Source: Streptoalloteichus hindustanus
Lineage (GTDB): Bacteria > Actinomycetota > Actinomycetes > Mycobacteriales > Pseudonocardiaceae
Assembly: GCF_900129375.1 (NCBI RefSeq)
Contig: NZ_FQVN01000006.1
Span: forward strand, 124,001-188,000
Direction: 5' to 3'
DNA: 64,000 nt
Part shown: positions 55,482 through 63,116 of the stretch, piece after piece
Layout: the number at the start of each line of letters is the position of its first letter
How positions within the stretch are numbered: the first letter of the stretch is position 1
Made by a program: the position numbers and the translations under genes
The notes under the pieces: generated by a model
Database searches by the model: none
Told to the model about the DNA's origin: nothing
What the model saw: only the letters and a program-made list of their open reading frames with translations

Positions 55482-55802
55482 GTGACCATCGTCCGAAGCC
55501 AGTCCACGTGGCAGAAGAGCAGCCACAGCGGCACTCAGGAGAACTGCGTGGAGGTGGCGTTCGTCCGCGTGTGGCGGAAGAGCAGCTACAGCACTAGCCA
55601 GGAGAACTGCGTCGAGGTCGGCTACACCTGGCGGAAGAGCAGTCGCAGTGGCAGCCAGGAGAACTGCGTGGAGGTTGCGCCCAACGTCCACGGGTACGTG
55701 GCCGTGCGGGACTCGAAGAACCCCGAGGGTCCCGCGTTGTCGTTCTCGCCCGGTGTGTTCGGGGCGTTCGTCGCGGCGATGCGTCGCGACCGGGTGCGCT
55801 GA
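55482..55802 (+). CDS. DUF397 protein with triplicated N-terminal motif
   Basis: 106 residues. Three successive copies of the DUF397 opening motif (WQKSSHSGTQENCVEV, WRKSSYSTSQENCVEV, WRKSSRSGSQENCVEV) precede one C-terminal half (VAVRDSKNPEGPALSFSPGV, FGAFVAAM). The copies begin at 55509, 55572 and 55629, with 63- and 57-base periods. The start is GTG 55482, with AAGGGG about 11 bases upstream; GTG 55470 is an alternative. Second DUF397 gene after the XRE regulator, 37 bases after the first. Frame and motifs are intact, so the repeats are translated. Confidence 0.88.
   Translation: MTIVRSQSTWQKSSHSGTQENCVEVAFVRVWRKSSYSTSQENCVEVGYTWRKSSRSGSQENCVEVAPNVHGYVAVRDSKNPEGPALSFSPGVFGAFVAAMRRDRVR
55509..55685 (+). 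repeat. tandem 57-63-bp coding repeats in DUF397 gene
   Basis: Three in-frame copies at 55509, 55572 and 55629, each opening TGGC(A/G)GAAGAGCAG and closing GAGAACTGCGT(G/C)GAGGT. Two related copies lie in the previous gene at 55211 and 55274. Confidence 0.85.
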
Positions 55803-55841
55803 CCGAGGTGTGCTGATCGACCCCCACCCCGACGTCGTTGG

Positions 55842-57104
55842 TCAGGGTGGGGGTGGGCCGAAGATGTTGCCCGTGGGGATTTTGGGGCGGGGGAGGGGCG
55901 GTCGGGGTTGTCGGCGGGCGGCCGCGTAGACGTCGGCGGTGCCGGTGGCGATGCGGTCCCAGTCGAAGTCGGTGGTGAGGCGGGCCTTCGCGGCGCGGGC
56001 GCGGCGGCGGGCCGCCGCCGGGTCGTCCAGGACCTCGCGCACGGCGGTGGCCAGGCCGGCGACGTCGCCGGGCGGGAAGGACAGTCCGGTCGCGCCGTCG
56101 ACCACGACCTCGCCGAGGCCGCCGGCGGTGGAGGCGACCAGAGGTACGCCGGCCGCAGCCGCCTCCAGCGCGACGATGCCGAACGGCTCGTAGCGGCTGG
56201 GCAGCACCACCGCGTCGGCGGCGGAGAGCAGGGCGGCCAGGTCGGCGTCCGACAGGTGCCCGGTGAACCGCACGGAGCGCGCGACGCGGTGCTTGCGGGC
56301 CTGCTCGGCCAGCCAGTCCTCGTGCGAGCCCTTGCCGGCGACCACGACGGTGGCGCCGGGGTGGCTGCGCCGGATGCGGGGCAGGGCGGCGATCAGGTCC
56401 TGGACGCCCTTCTCCCACTCCAGTCGGCCGAAGAAGAGCAGCAGCGGCGCGTCCGGCCGGCCGAAGCGCGCGCGGGCCTCGGCCACCGCGTCCGGCTTCA
56501 CGCGCCAGCGGCGCGGCTCGATCCCGTTGTGCAGCACGGTGATCGTCTCGGGGTCGACCTCGAAGAGGTGCACGACCTCGTCCCGCATCGCCGACGAGCA
56601 GGTGACCAGGGCGTCGGCCCGGTTCGCCAGCCACCACTCCACCGAGTGCACCTGCTGGTTCAGGGCGTGGGACAGCCAGCCGGAGTGCCGGCCGGCCTCG
56701 GTGGCGTGGATGGTGGCCACCAGGGGGACCTCGGCCGCGTCGGCCAGGGTGATCGCCGGGTGGGTGACGAGCCAGTCGTGGGCGTGCACCACGTCCGGCC
56801 GCCAGTCCCGCAGCAGGGCGAGGCCGGCCCGCACCATGGCGTGGCCCATGGCCAGGGTCCAGGCCACCAGGTCGCGCTCGAACACCAGGTGCGGCGGGTC
56901 CTCGGCCACCCTGATCAGCCGGACGCCCTCGCTGACCAGGTCGGAGTCGGGGTGGGTGGCGGCGTCGGTGCCGGCCGGCTGGCGGCACAGCACGACCACC
57001 TCGTGGCCCTGGGCGGCGAGCTGCCGGGCCAGGGCGTGCACATGCCGACCGAGCCCGCCGACCACGACCGGCGGGTACTCCCAGGACAGCATCAGCACGC
57101 GCAT
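55842..57104 (-). CDS. GT4 alpha-1,4-glucosyltransferase (Rv3032-like)
   Basis: 420-residue GT-B glycosyltransferase. N-terminal MRVLMLSWEYPPVVVGGLGR with the acceptor-loop Gly-Gly, HAHDWLVTHPAI and ATIHATEAGRHSGWLS; C-terminal donor site with GRLEWEKGVQDLI and the E-x7-E region PSRYEPFGIVALEAAAAG. The sequence follows M. tuberculosis Rv3032 closely (WTLAMGHAM, DFDW near the end), the enzyme that elongates the alpha-1,4-glucan of methylglucose lipopolysaccharide and contributes to glycogen. GGGAGGA precedes the ATG. It ends in a short Pro-rich tail. Part of the block with the GH57 and methyltransferase genes. Confidence 0.92.
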   Translation of the reverse strand: MRVLMLSWEYPPVVVGGLGRHVHALARQLAAQGHEVVVLCRQPAGTDAATHPDSDLVSEGVRLIRVAEDPPHLVFERDLVAWTLAMGHAMVRAGLALLRDWRPDVVHAHDWLVTHPAITLADAAEVPLVATIHATEAGRHSGWLSHALNQQVHSVEWWLANRADALVTCSSAMRDEVVHLFEVDPETITVLHNGIEPRRWRVKPDAVAEARARFGRPDAPLLLFFGRLEWEKGVQDLIAALPRIRRSHPGATVVVAGKGSHEDWLAEQARKHRVARSVRFTGHLSDADLAALLSAADAVVLPSRYEPFGIVALEAAAAGVPLVASTAGGLGEVVVDGATGLSFPPGDVAGLATAVREVLDDPAAARRRARAAKARLTTDFDWDRIATGTADVYAAARRQPRPPLPRPKIPTGNIFGPPPP

Positions 57105-57307
57105 CGGCGGAATCCTCCCAGGTCGCCCCTGGCCGGTTACTTACCGGTACCTTTCCAACGTCCGTGGGACCCCGGAAGGTGTGATCGACACAGCCGTCGT
57201 TCGGGTGGTGTGCTGGCACCGCGCCCTGTTCCCCGCCGTCGCGTTGCCGCTGGTCGCGGGAACGGCCATGCTGGCGTGTGGCCGATCTCGGACTCCTGGG
57301 AGGCGCC

Positions 57308-58048
57308 GTGAGCCTCGACGAACTGCGCCAACGGGGCCGGGAGACCTTCGCGACGCTCATCCCCAACGGCGAGGAACGGCTCGACCGGCTCTACCTGACC
57401 GCCCCCGCGCTGGGCGAGCTGACGGTGAGCACGGTCTACGGGTACCTGCACCACCGGCCCGCGTTCGACCCGCGCACGCGGGAGGCGGTCGCGCTGGCGG
57501 CGGTCATGGCGTCGGGCACCACCGAGACCCCGCTGGCCATCCACATCCGCACCGGGCTGGCCTCCGGCCTCGCGCCCGCCGAGGTGGTGGAGGTGCTGGT
57601 CCAGACGGCGGCGTTCAGCGGGTACCCGCGCGCGGTGCAGGCGTTGGCCAGGGTGGAGGAGGTGCTGGGCGAGGCGGGGTCCCCGCTGCCCGCGTTCCCC
57701 GCGCCGCGTGAGGTCCTGCTCCTGCTGATCGAGCGGCTGCGCGCGGAGGGGCGGGGCGGCACCGCCTGGCGGGACTCCACTGTGGACACCGACGAGCGCG
57801 ACTACCTCGACGAGCCCGAGGGCGGGAACTCGGCCGAGCTCCTGGAACCCGAGTTCGGCGACGACCGCGCCCTGGCGGAGCTCAGGGACATGGCGGTGGC
57901 CGGACTGCACGTGCAGGTGCGGACCACGAGCGCGCACACCGCGATCGCCCTCTTCAACGGGCAGTCCGACCGGCCGTCGGCCGTGGTGCACGCGACCATG
58001 CACGCCGGCCGGGTCGTCGAGCTGGTGTGCCTGCGGCCGACAGCCTGA
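57308..58048 (+). CDS. carboxymuconolactone decarboxylase (AhpD-like) family protein
   Basis: 246 residues. The CMD domain spans about 20-115: RPAFDPRTREAVALAAVMAS, then HIRTGLASGLAPAEVVEVLV and AAFSGYPRAVQAL. The CxxC pair of AhpD peroxidoreductases is absent, so decarboxylase-like or unknown chemistry is more likely. About 125 residues follow the domain, including LLEPEFGDDRAL and a beta-rich end with SNTF2-like appearance (HTAIALFNGQSDRPSAVVHA). The start is uncertain: GTG 57308 behind GGGAGG at short spacing, or GTG 57278 behind CATGCT. It interrupts the otherwise mycobacterial-like GT4/GH57 order and is transcribed oppositely. Confidence 0.78.
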   Translation: MSLDELRQRGRETFATLIPNGEERLDRLYLTAPALGELTVSTVYGYLHHRPAFDPRTREAVALAAVMASGTTETPLAIHIRTGLASGLAPAEVVEVLVQTAAFSGYPRAVQALARVEEVLGEAGSPLPAFPAPREVLLLLIERLRAEGRGGTAWRDSTVDTDERDYLDEPEGGNSAELLEPEFGDDRALAELRDMAVAGLHVQVRTTSAHTAIALFNGQSDRPSAVVHATMHAGRVVELVCLRPTA

Positions 58049-58128
58049 CACCGACGACCTGACGCGGGCGATCTGACACCGACGACCTGACACCGACGAC
58101 CTGACGCGGGCGATCTGACACCGGCGCC
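58045..58128. repeat. six 14-bp tandem repeats
   Basis: Units CTGACACCGACGAC and CTGACGCGGGCGAT in the order A-B-A-A-B-A' fill 58045-58128 without gaps. The first unit contains the TGA stop of the preceding gene. It separates two convergent genes. Not CRISPR: no spacers and units too short. Confidence 0.9.
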
Positions 58129-58137
58129 GCTGGCGCC

Positions 58138-59667
58138 CTACGGTCGGCGCGCGAGGTCGCGGGCGTCGAGATGCCCGAACGGGCCGTCCTCGTGCCGCAG
58201 CCGGGCGGCGAGCGCGTCCGCCTCCGCCCGTCGGCTGCCGGACACCAGGTCCACCAGCTCGCGGAACCGCGCGGTGTGCCGCGCCGCCCGCTCCCTGGCG
58301 TAGCTCGCCGCCGAGTCCTTGGTGACCATGAACGCCCAGTCGCTGGACAGCGCCAGCAACGCCTCCCTGGCCACCTGGTCCAGCACCGGGTCGCGGTCCG
58401 GCCCGCCGAAGGAGTCCACAGTGGACAGAAGGGCGCGCTGGACGTCGGCCCCGGTGGCCACCAGGTCGGCGACCTGCTCGCCGTCCCAGACCCGCCAGTC
58501 CTTGCCCGAACCCCATGACGAGGCGGGGAGGTCCACCGGATCGCCGAGGTGGCCCGCAGCCACCGCGCCGCGCAACGTGGTCACCCGCACGCCGGCCTCG
58601 GGCAGCGCGGTCAGCACCGCCTCCATCCACTGTGGACCCTCGTGCCACCAGTGCCCGTACAGCTCGGTGTCGTAGGCCGCCACGACCATGCCGGGCCGGC
58701 CGTGCTGGTCGGCCAACGATCGCAGTCGCCGGACGACGACGTCCACGAAGTCCCGCACGTGCTCCTGGACCGCCACCGCCGCCAGTGCCGGCTCGTAGGG
58801 CTTCTTCCGCTCCGGCGCGACCTGCTTTCCCGTGACGCGGGAGGGTTTCAGGCCGGTGGGGTGGTCGAAGGTGTGGAAGTCGCGGTAGGCGGCGTGCCCC
58901 GGGTAGCCGGCGCGCGGAGACCACACCCGGTACGTGACCTCAAGGTCGCGGCCGAAGCAGACCACATCGGAATTGCCGACCGGGCGGGCGAAGGCCGTCT
59001 CGCCCCGCAGCGACGGGCCGTCGACCAGGAACCGCCGCACGCCCGCCGCCGCGTAGTCGGCTTCCATCCCCGGCGCGTAGCCGCACTCGGGCGCCCAGAT
59101 CCCGGCCGGCGTCGTGCCGATGCGCCAGGTGGTGTCGGTGAGGCCCGCGCGGAGCGCGAAGGCGCGCACCCGGCGGTCGAGCAGTGGTTGGAAGGGGTGG
59201 GTCGCCGGGCCGCCGAGCAGTTCGACAACACCGGAGTCGACCAACGGTCGCAGCAGCGGGGAGAACCCGTGCCGCCACCGGTTCTCGAACACGTCGAGCG
59301 CCCGACTCGCCTGACGGTGCTCGGCGGCGGCCAGCTCGCGCAGCGCCGGGTCGGCCTTCCACCGCCCGCCCCAGCGCGTCGCGGCGTGGTGCGCTCGGAT
59401 CTGCCAGGTTCCCAGCCAGTGGTGGAAGTTCCGCAGCGAGTACGGGTCGTCGAGCTGCGCGGCGAGCACCGGTGTCACGCCGAGCGTCAGCACGTCGCGC
59501 AGCCCGCGTTCCGCCATGCGCTCCGCCAGGTCCACGACCGGCAGGTAGGAGTGCGCCCACGCCTGGTAGAGCCACTCCTCGCCCACCGGCCAGGACCCGT
59601 GGCGCGCCAGCCAGGGCAGGTGGCTGTGCAGCACCAGGCAGAAGCTGCCGACCGGCTCCCGGGTCAC
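58138..59667 (-). CDS. GH57 alpha-1,4-glucan branching enzyme (Rv3031-like)
   Basis: 509 residues. GH57 begins FCLVLHSHLPWLARHGSWPV; the nucleophile is Glu194 in WAPECGYAPG and the acid Asp333 in AAYDTELYGHWW, followed by the C-terminal helical domain of the branching-enzyme subgroup. The length is close to M. tuberculosis Rv3031, assigned to branching of methylglucose lipopolysaccharide or glycogen. The start is GTG 59667, which overlaps the methyltransferase stop as GTGA, so the two are coupled. A second branching enzyme, unrelated in fold, is GlgB at 25455. Confidence 0.92.
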   Translation of the reverse strand: MTREPVGSFCLVLHSHLPWLARHGSWPVGEEWLYQAWAHSYLPVVDLAERMAERGLRDVLTLGVTPVLAAQLDDPYSLRNFHHWLGTWQIRAHHAATRWGGRWKADPALRELAAAEHRQASRALDVFENRWRHGFSPLLRPLVDSGVVELLGGPATHPFQPLLDRRVRAFALRAGLTDTTWRIGTTPAGIWAPECGYAPGMEADYAAAGVRRFLVDGPSLRGETAFARPVGNSDVVCFGRDLEVTYRVWSPRAGYPGHAAYRDFHTFDHPTGLKPSRVTGKQVAPERKKPYEPALAAVAVQEHVRDFVDVVVRRLRSLADQHGRPGMVVAAYDTELYGHWWHEGPQWMEAVLTALPEAGVRVTTLRGAVAAGHLGDPVDLPASSWGSGKDWRVWDGEQVADLVATGADVQRALLSTVDSFGGPDRDPVLDQVAREALLALSSDWAFMVTKDSAASYARERAARHTARFRELVDLVSGSRRAEADALAARLRHEDGPFGHLDARDLARRP

Positions 59668-60428
59668 GGGCGCACCGCCACCGCGACCAGGTCCAGGCTC
59701 GCGTCCAGGTCCCGCTCCGCGATCTCGAAGTCCGAAGTGGACACCGACGCCACGTCGGCGAGCAGGGCCGGCGGCCACGGCTCGCCGGACAGCGCCACGG
59801 CGACCTGCGCGTCGATGACCGAGCCGCCGTGCGCGGCATCGAGCTCGCGCAGGCGCGGGCCGTGGTGCAGCCCGGCCAGCGTCCGGACCCGGAACCCCGC
59901 CCCGCGCAGCAGCTCGTCCAGCTCGGCGGGGGACAGCTCCCTGGTGTGGAACGGGTTGAGCGGGGTGTCCCTGCCGGGGGAGAAGGTGAGGCGGTTGGGC
60001 GTGGTCACGACCAGCGTGCCGCCGGGGCGCAGCACCCGCGCGCACTCCGCGAGGAAGCCCTCCTGGTCCCACAGGTGTTCGATCACCTGGAGGTTCGCCA
60101 CGACGTCCACCGACGCCGAGGGCAGCGGCAGGCTCGCGAGGTTGCCGCGCACGACCCGCAGCTCGGGGTAGCGGCGGGCGACGTGGGCGGAGGTCAGCTC
60201 GTCGTAGTCCAGCGCGACGACCTCGCTGGCCACGGTCGCGATCATCGCGGCCCCGTAGCCCTCGCCGCAGCCGGCCTCCAGCACCCGAGCCCCGGCGCAG
60301 TGCGGCAGCAGCGCCTCGTACGCCGCCTTGTGGCGCCGGAACCAGTAGTTCTCCTCGGGCACACCGGGCACTGTGCGCTCCCCGGTGAGCGGCAGGGGCT
60401 CGGCCGGGTCGATCGGCTGCGAGGTCAC
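59664..60428 (-). CDS. SAM-dependent methyltransferase (Rv3030-like)
   Basis: 254-residue class I methyltransferase: motif I EAGCGEGYG at 51-59, VVALDYDEL for the ribose contact, NLQVIEHLWDQEGFL, and VTTPNRLTFSPG. It resembles M. tuberculosis Rv3030, proposed to 6-O-methylate glucose residues of methylglucose lipopolysaccharide. The start is GTG 60428, because TACCCT lies exactly 6 bases upstream and the residues before it are not family-like. First gene of the operon with the GH57 enzyme and divergent from the electron transfer flavoprotein genes, as in mycobacteria. Confidence 0.88.
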   Translation of the reverse strand: MTSQPIDPAEPLPLTGERTVPGVPEENYWFRRHKAAYEALLPHCAGARVLEAGCGEGYGAAMIATVASEVVALDYDELTSAHVARRYPELRVVRGNLASLPLPSASVDVVANLQVIEHLWDQEGFLAECARVLRPGGTLVVTTPNRLTFSPGRDTPLNPFHTRELSPAELDELLRGAGFRVRTLAGLHHGPRLRELDAAHGGSVIDAQVAVALSGEPWPPALLADVASVSTSDFEIAERDLDASLDLVAVAVRP

Positions 60429-60434
60429 CGGCGG

Positions 60435-60440
60435 AGGGTA
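60435..60440 (-). promoter_or_regulatory. -10 hexamer TACCCT, leaderless start
   Basis: On the minus strand TACCCT, 6 bases, then GTG 60428 of the methyltransferase gene. Confidence 0.55.
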
Positions 60441-60452
60441 ACCGTGGGACCC

Positions 60453-60525
60453 CCACCACCTGCCCGATCGGGTAGCACCGACAGCGTCCGCCCAGGTGAG
60501 CGCCATCACGCCGCCCGAGCGTTCG
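60453..60525. repeat. diverged direct repeat, copy A
   Basis: About 73 bases sharing CGATCGGGTAGC, CAGGTGAGC and CCATCACGCC in order with copy B at 60898-60971, with a single-base indel. The two copies flank the HicB-like gene. Confidence 0.65.
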
Positions 60526-60533
60526 CGGCGTCC

Positions 60534-60770
60534 TCAGTTGATCACGAGGCCACTCTCGCGGTGCTCGTAGTCGACGCGCAGGTCCGGCACGGCCTCCTCG
60601 GGAAGGTCCGCCGCGAGCCCGATGACCTCGCGCACGTACTGGTCCAGCTCCGGCAACGTGCGAGCGTAGGTGTGCGCCCCCTGGAGTTCGGGCACGTCCG
60701 CGAGCCTTGTCCCGTTCTCCCGGGTGACGACGACGGTGTAGGCGTGGTTCGGCATCGCCGGCTTGGCCAT
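60534..60770 (-). CDS. HicB-like antitoxin-type protein
   Basis: 78 residues. A short HicB-type ferredoxin-like domain: YTVVVTRENGTRLADVPELQ, GAHTYARTLPELDQYVREVI and an acidic end. HicB antitoxins normally accompany a small HicA toxin; I find no HicA ORF on either side, so this is a solitary copy or has another function. ATG 60770 has AGGAAGGG directly upstream at very short spacing; the second ATG at 60755 is possible. The gene stands in the gap between the Rv3030-like and FixA genes, framed by two diverged direct repeats. Confidence 0.75.
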   Translation of the reverse strand: MAKPAMPNHAYTVVVTRENGTRLADVPELQGAHTYARTLPELDQYVREVIGLAADLPEEAVPDLRVDYEHRESGLVIN

Positions 60771-60897
60771 CCCTTCCTGAGCGCGGGGTCGAGATTCTTC
60801 GTCGGTCTTGTGTGAGTGACGCGCGAGTGGCGCTGCGTGTCAGGGATCAGAGTGGCTCACCGCGGTGTCGGGTGTGCGGAGGGTGACTGCGGCGGGT

Positions 60898-60971
60898 TCG
60901 CCACCTGTGCGATCGGGTAGCGTCCGCCGTCGTCCGGCCAGGTGAGCACCATCACGCCATCCGGGTGCTTG
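60898..60971. repeat. diverged direct repeat, copy B
   Basis: Partner of copy A at 60453-60525; the best conserved core is CGATCGGGTAGC, then CCAGGTGAGC and CCATCACGCC. Confidence 0.65.
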
Positions 60972-60990
60972 CTGGCGTTTGCGCCCCCGC

Positions 60991-61002
60991 TACTGGCCAG
61001 TA
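60991..61002. promoter_or_regulatory. palindrome TACTGGCCAGTA upstream of fixA
   Basis: Perfect 12-bp palindrome, 117 bases before the fixA start, in the divergent region. It could be an operator (TetR- or GntR-type sites have this size); no dedicated regulator is adjacent. Confidence 0.4.
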
Positions 61003-61118
61003 ACATCGGCGTGGTCGAGGCCACCGTGCCACACCGGCGCCTGACATGGCAGGGTCGGTCGAACATCCGGCCTTGCGCCAGCCATGCGCCGCAGTCCGCA
61101 GGAGGTCGAAGGGGACCC

Positions 61119-61901
61119 ATGAACATCGTCGTCCTGGTCAAGCAAGTGCCCGACACCAACTCCGAGCGCAGGCTGACCGACTCAGACCACACCCTGGACC
61201 GCGCGTCCGCGGACGTCGTGCTCGACGAGATCAACGAGCGCGCCGTGGAGGAGGCCCTGCGGCTCCAGGAAGCCCACGGCGGCGAGGTCACCGTCGTCAC
61301 GATGGGTCCGGACAGCGCGACCGACGCGCTCCGCAAGGCGCTGTCGATGGGCGCCGACAAGGCGGTGCACCTGAGCGACGCGGCCCTGCACGGGTCGGAC
61401 GCCGTGCAGACCGCCAGGGCGCTGGCCAAGGTGATCGGCACGGTCGAGGGCGTGGACCTGGTCCTGGCCGGCAACGAGGCCACCGACGGCCGGATGGGCG
61501 CCCTGCCCGCCATGGTCGCCGAGGTGCTGGGCCTGCCGGCGCTGACCCACGCGCGCAAGGTCGAGATCGACGGCACGACCGTCCGGGTCGAGCGGGAGAC
61601 CGACGAGGGCGTCGCCTTCGTCGAGGCGAGCCTGCCGGCCGTGGTGAGCGTCGGCGAGAAGATCAACGAGCCGCGCTACCCGTCCTTCAAGGGCATCATG
61701 GCCGCCAAGAAGAAGCCGGTCGCCACGCTCGGCCTGGCCGACGCGGGCATCGACGCCGCCGAGGTCGGTCTGGCCAACGCCACCACCACCGTGCTGGAGG
61801 TCGCGCCGAAGCCGCCGCGCTCCGGTGGCCAGAAGATCGAGGACGCCGGCGACGGCGGTGTGAGGATCGCCGAGTTCCTGGTCGCCCAGAAGCTCATCTG
61901 A
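61119..61901 (+). CDS. fixA: electron transfer flavoprotein beta subunit
   Basis: 260 residues, ETF-beta/FixA: MNIVVLVKQVPDTNSERRLT start, the AMP-binding region with VTMGPDSATDALRKALSMGADKAVHL and the signature loop LVLAGNEATDGRMGALPAMVAEVLGLP. With the alpha subunit it carries electrons from acyl-CoA and other dehydrogenases to ETF-quinone oxidoreductase. AGGGGA precedes ATG 61119. It forms an operon with fixB, 27 bases apart, like Rv3029c-Rv3028c. Substrate dehydrogenases are not encoded in the window apart from the enoyl-CoA hydratase pathway genes. Confidence 0.95.
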   Translation: MNIVVLVKQVPDTNSERRLTDSDHTLDRASADVVLDEINERAVEEALRLQEAHGGEVTVVTMGPDSATDALRKALSMGADKAVHLSDAALHGSDAVQTARALAKVIGTVEGVDLVLAGNEATDGRMGALPAMVAEVLGLPALTHARKVEIDGTTVRVERETDEGVAFVEASLPAVVSVGEKINEPRYPSFKGIMAAKKKPVATLGLADAGIDAAEVGLANATTTVLEVAPKPPRSGGQKIEDAGDGGVRIAEFLVAQKLI

Positions 61902-61928
61902 CGACGCAGCGAGGAGGAGAACAAGCCA

Positions 61929-62888
61929 ATGTCCGAGGTTCTGGTCCTCGTTGACCACGTCGACGGCGAGGTCAAGAAGGTCACCTTCGAGCTGCTGACC
62001 GCGGCCCGCCGGCTGGGCGAGCCCGCCGCGGTCGTCGTCGGCGCCCCCGGCTCCGCCGCGAAGGCGAAGGACGCCCTGGCCCGCCACGGCGCGGCCGCGG
62101 TGTACGTCGCCGAGTCCGACGAGGCGGCCGACCTGCTGGTGACGCCGAAGGTGGACGTGCTGGCCGCGCTGGTCGGCTCGGCCGCCCCGGCCGCCGTCCT
62201 GGTCGCGGCCACCGCGGAGGGCAAGGAGGTCGCCGGCCGGCTCGCCGTCCGCGTGGGCTCCGGCGTGCTCGCCGACGCCGTCGACCTGGACGGCGAGGGT
62301 GTGGCCACCCAGTCCGTGTTCGGTGGCGCCTACACCGTGAAGGCCAGGGTGACCACCGGCGTGCCGGTGATCAGCCTGCGGCCGGGCGCCGTGGAGGCCG
62401 AGGAGTCGGCCGGCGCCGCCGCCGAGAAGACCGTCGAGGTCCCGGCGGTCGACCCGGCCAGGGCGGTGCGGGTGACCCGCCGCGAGCCGGTGACCGGCGG
62501 CGACCGGCCGGAGCTGGCCGAGGCGTCCGTGGTCGTCTCGGGCGGCCGCGGCGTGGGCAGCGCGGACAACTTCGCCATCGTGGAGAAGCTGGCCGACGTG
62601 CTCGGCGGCGCCGTGGGCGCCTCCAGGGCGGCCGTGGACTCCGGCTACTACCCGCACCAGTTCCAGGTCGGCCAGACCGGCAAGACCGTCGCCCCGCAGC
62701 TCTACGTCGCGCTGGGCATCTCCGGCGCGATCCAGCACCGGGCCGGCATGCAGACCTCGAAGACGATCGTCGCGGTGAACAAGGACCCCGAGGCGCCCAT
62801 CTTCGAGATCGCCGACTTCGGCGTGGTCGGCGACCTGTTCCAGGTCGCGCCGCAGCTCACCGAGGAGATCGGCAAGCGCAAGGGCTGA
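61929..62888 (+). CDS. fixB: electron transfer flavoprotein alpha subunit
   Basis: 319 residues. The N-terminal ETF domain is followed by the FAD-binding domain, with [52 protein letters not shown] and [16 protein letters not shown], all FAD-contact segments. GAGGAG precedes ATG 61929. Forms the heterodimer with FixA and holds its FAD. A strong hairpin follows the gene, ending the operon. Confidence 0.95.
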   Translation: MSEVLVLVDHVDGEVKKVTFELLTAARRLGEPAAVVVGAPGSAAKAKDALARHGAAAVYVAESDEAADLLVTPKVDVLAALVGSAAPAAVLVAATAEGKEVAGRLAVRVGSGVLADAVDLDGEGVATQSVFGGAYTVKARVTTGVPVISLRPGAVEAEESAGAAAEKTVEVPAVDPARAVRVTRREPVTGGDRPELAEASVVVSGGRGVGSADNFAIVEKLADVLGGAVGASRAAVDSGYYPHQFQVGQTGKTVAPQLYVALGISGAIQHRAGMQTSKTIVAVNKDPEAPIFEIADFGVVGDLFQVAPQLTEEIGKRKG

Positions 62889-62905
62889 CGCCCGGCACAC
62901 ACCGG

Positions 62906-62946
62906 CAGGGGGACGGGCTCCGCTGCGCGCGGAGGCCGTCCCCCTG
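62906..62946. terminator. hairpin terminator after fixB
   Basis: Outer 11-bp stem CAGGGGGACGG (62906-62916) with CCGTCCCCCTG (62936-62946) and an inner 6-bp stem CTCCGC/GCGGAG, one mismatch between. Confidence 0.85.
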
Positions 62947-63031
62947 GTGTGCATTAGGGTCGGTGAAACCGGAAGTGGGTTTAACCCTACCGGGGTATTG
63001 CCTCTATCCACCCCGGGGCGATCCCTGATCC

Positions 63032-63056
63032 TTTCGGTCAGGGATTCACCGATATT
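63032..63056. repeat. hairpin in the OlsB-like gene leader
   Basis: ATCCCTGA and TCAGGGAT form an 8-bp stem around TCCTTTCGG within a region less GC-rich than its surroundings, 60-85 bases before ATG 63117. It could be an operator or a transcript hairpin. Confidence 0.45.
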
Positions 63057-63116
63057 CCACCGACACGTCATCAGAGGGGCTTCCGCATGTACCGAGCGAA
63101 CCGGTAGACCGAGGTC

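Larger units (their letters stand above)
60771..61118. other. 348-base region upstream of fixA
   Basis: Contains repeat copy B (60898-60971), a 12-bp perfect palindrome TACTGGCCAGTA at 60991-61002 and the fixA ribosome-binding site. A 49-codon minus-strand ORF (60857-61006) is open but has no ribosome-binding site or recognisable family, so I do not call it a gene. Confidence 0.5.

Noticed and set aside
58045-58128. CRISPR array
   Set aside because: Units are 14 bp, contiguous and without spacers; no cas genes are present.
60857-61006. 49-codon minus-strand ORF, considered as a HicA partner
   Set aside because: No ribosome-binding site, no HicA motifs, and much of it is the direct repeat copy B; not enough to call a gene.
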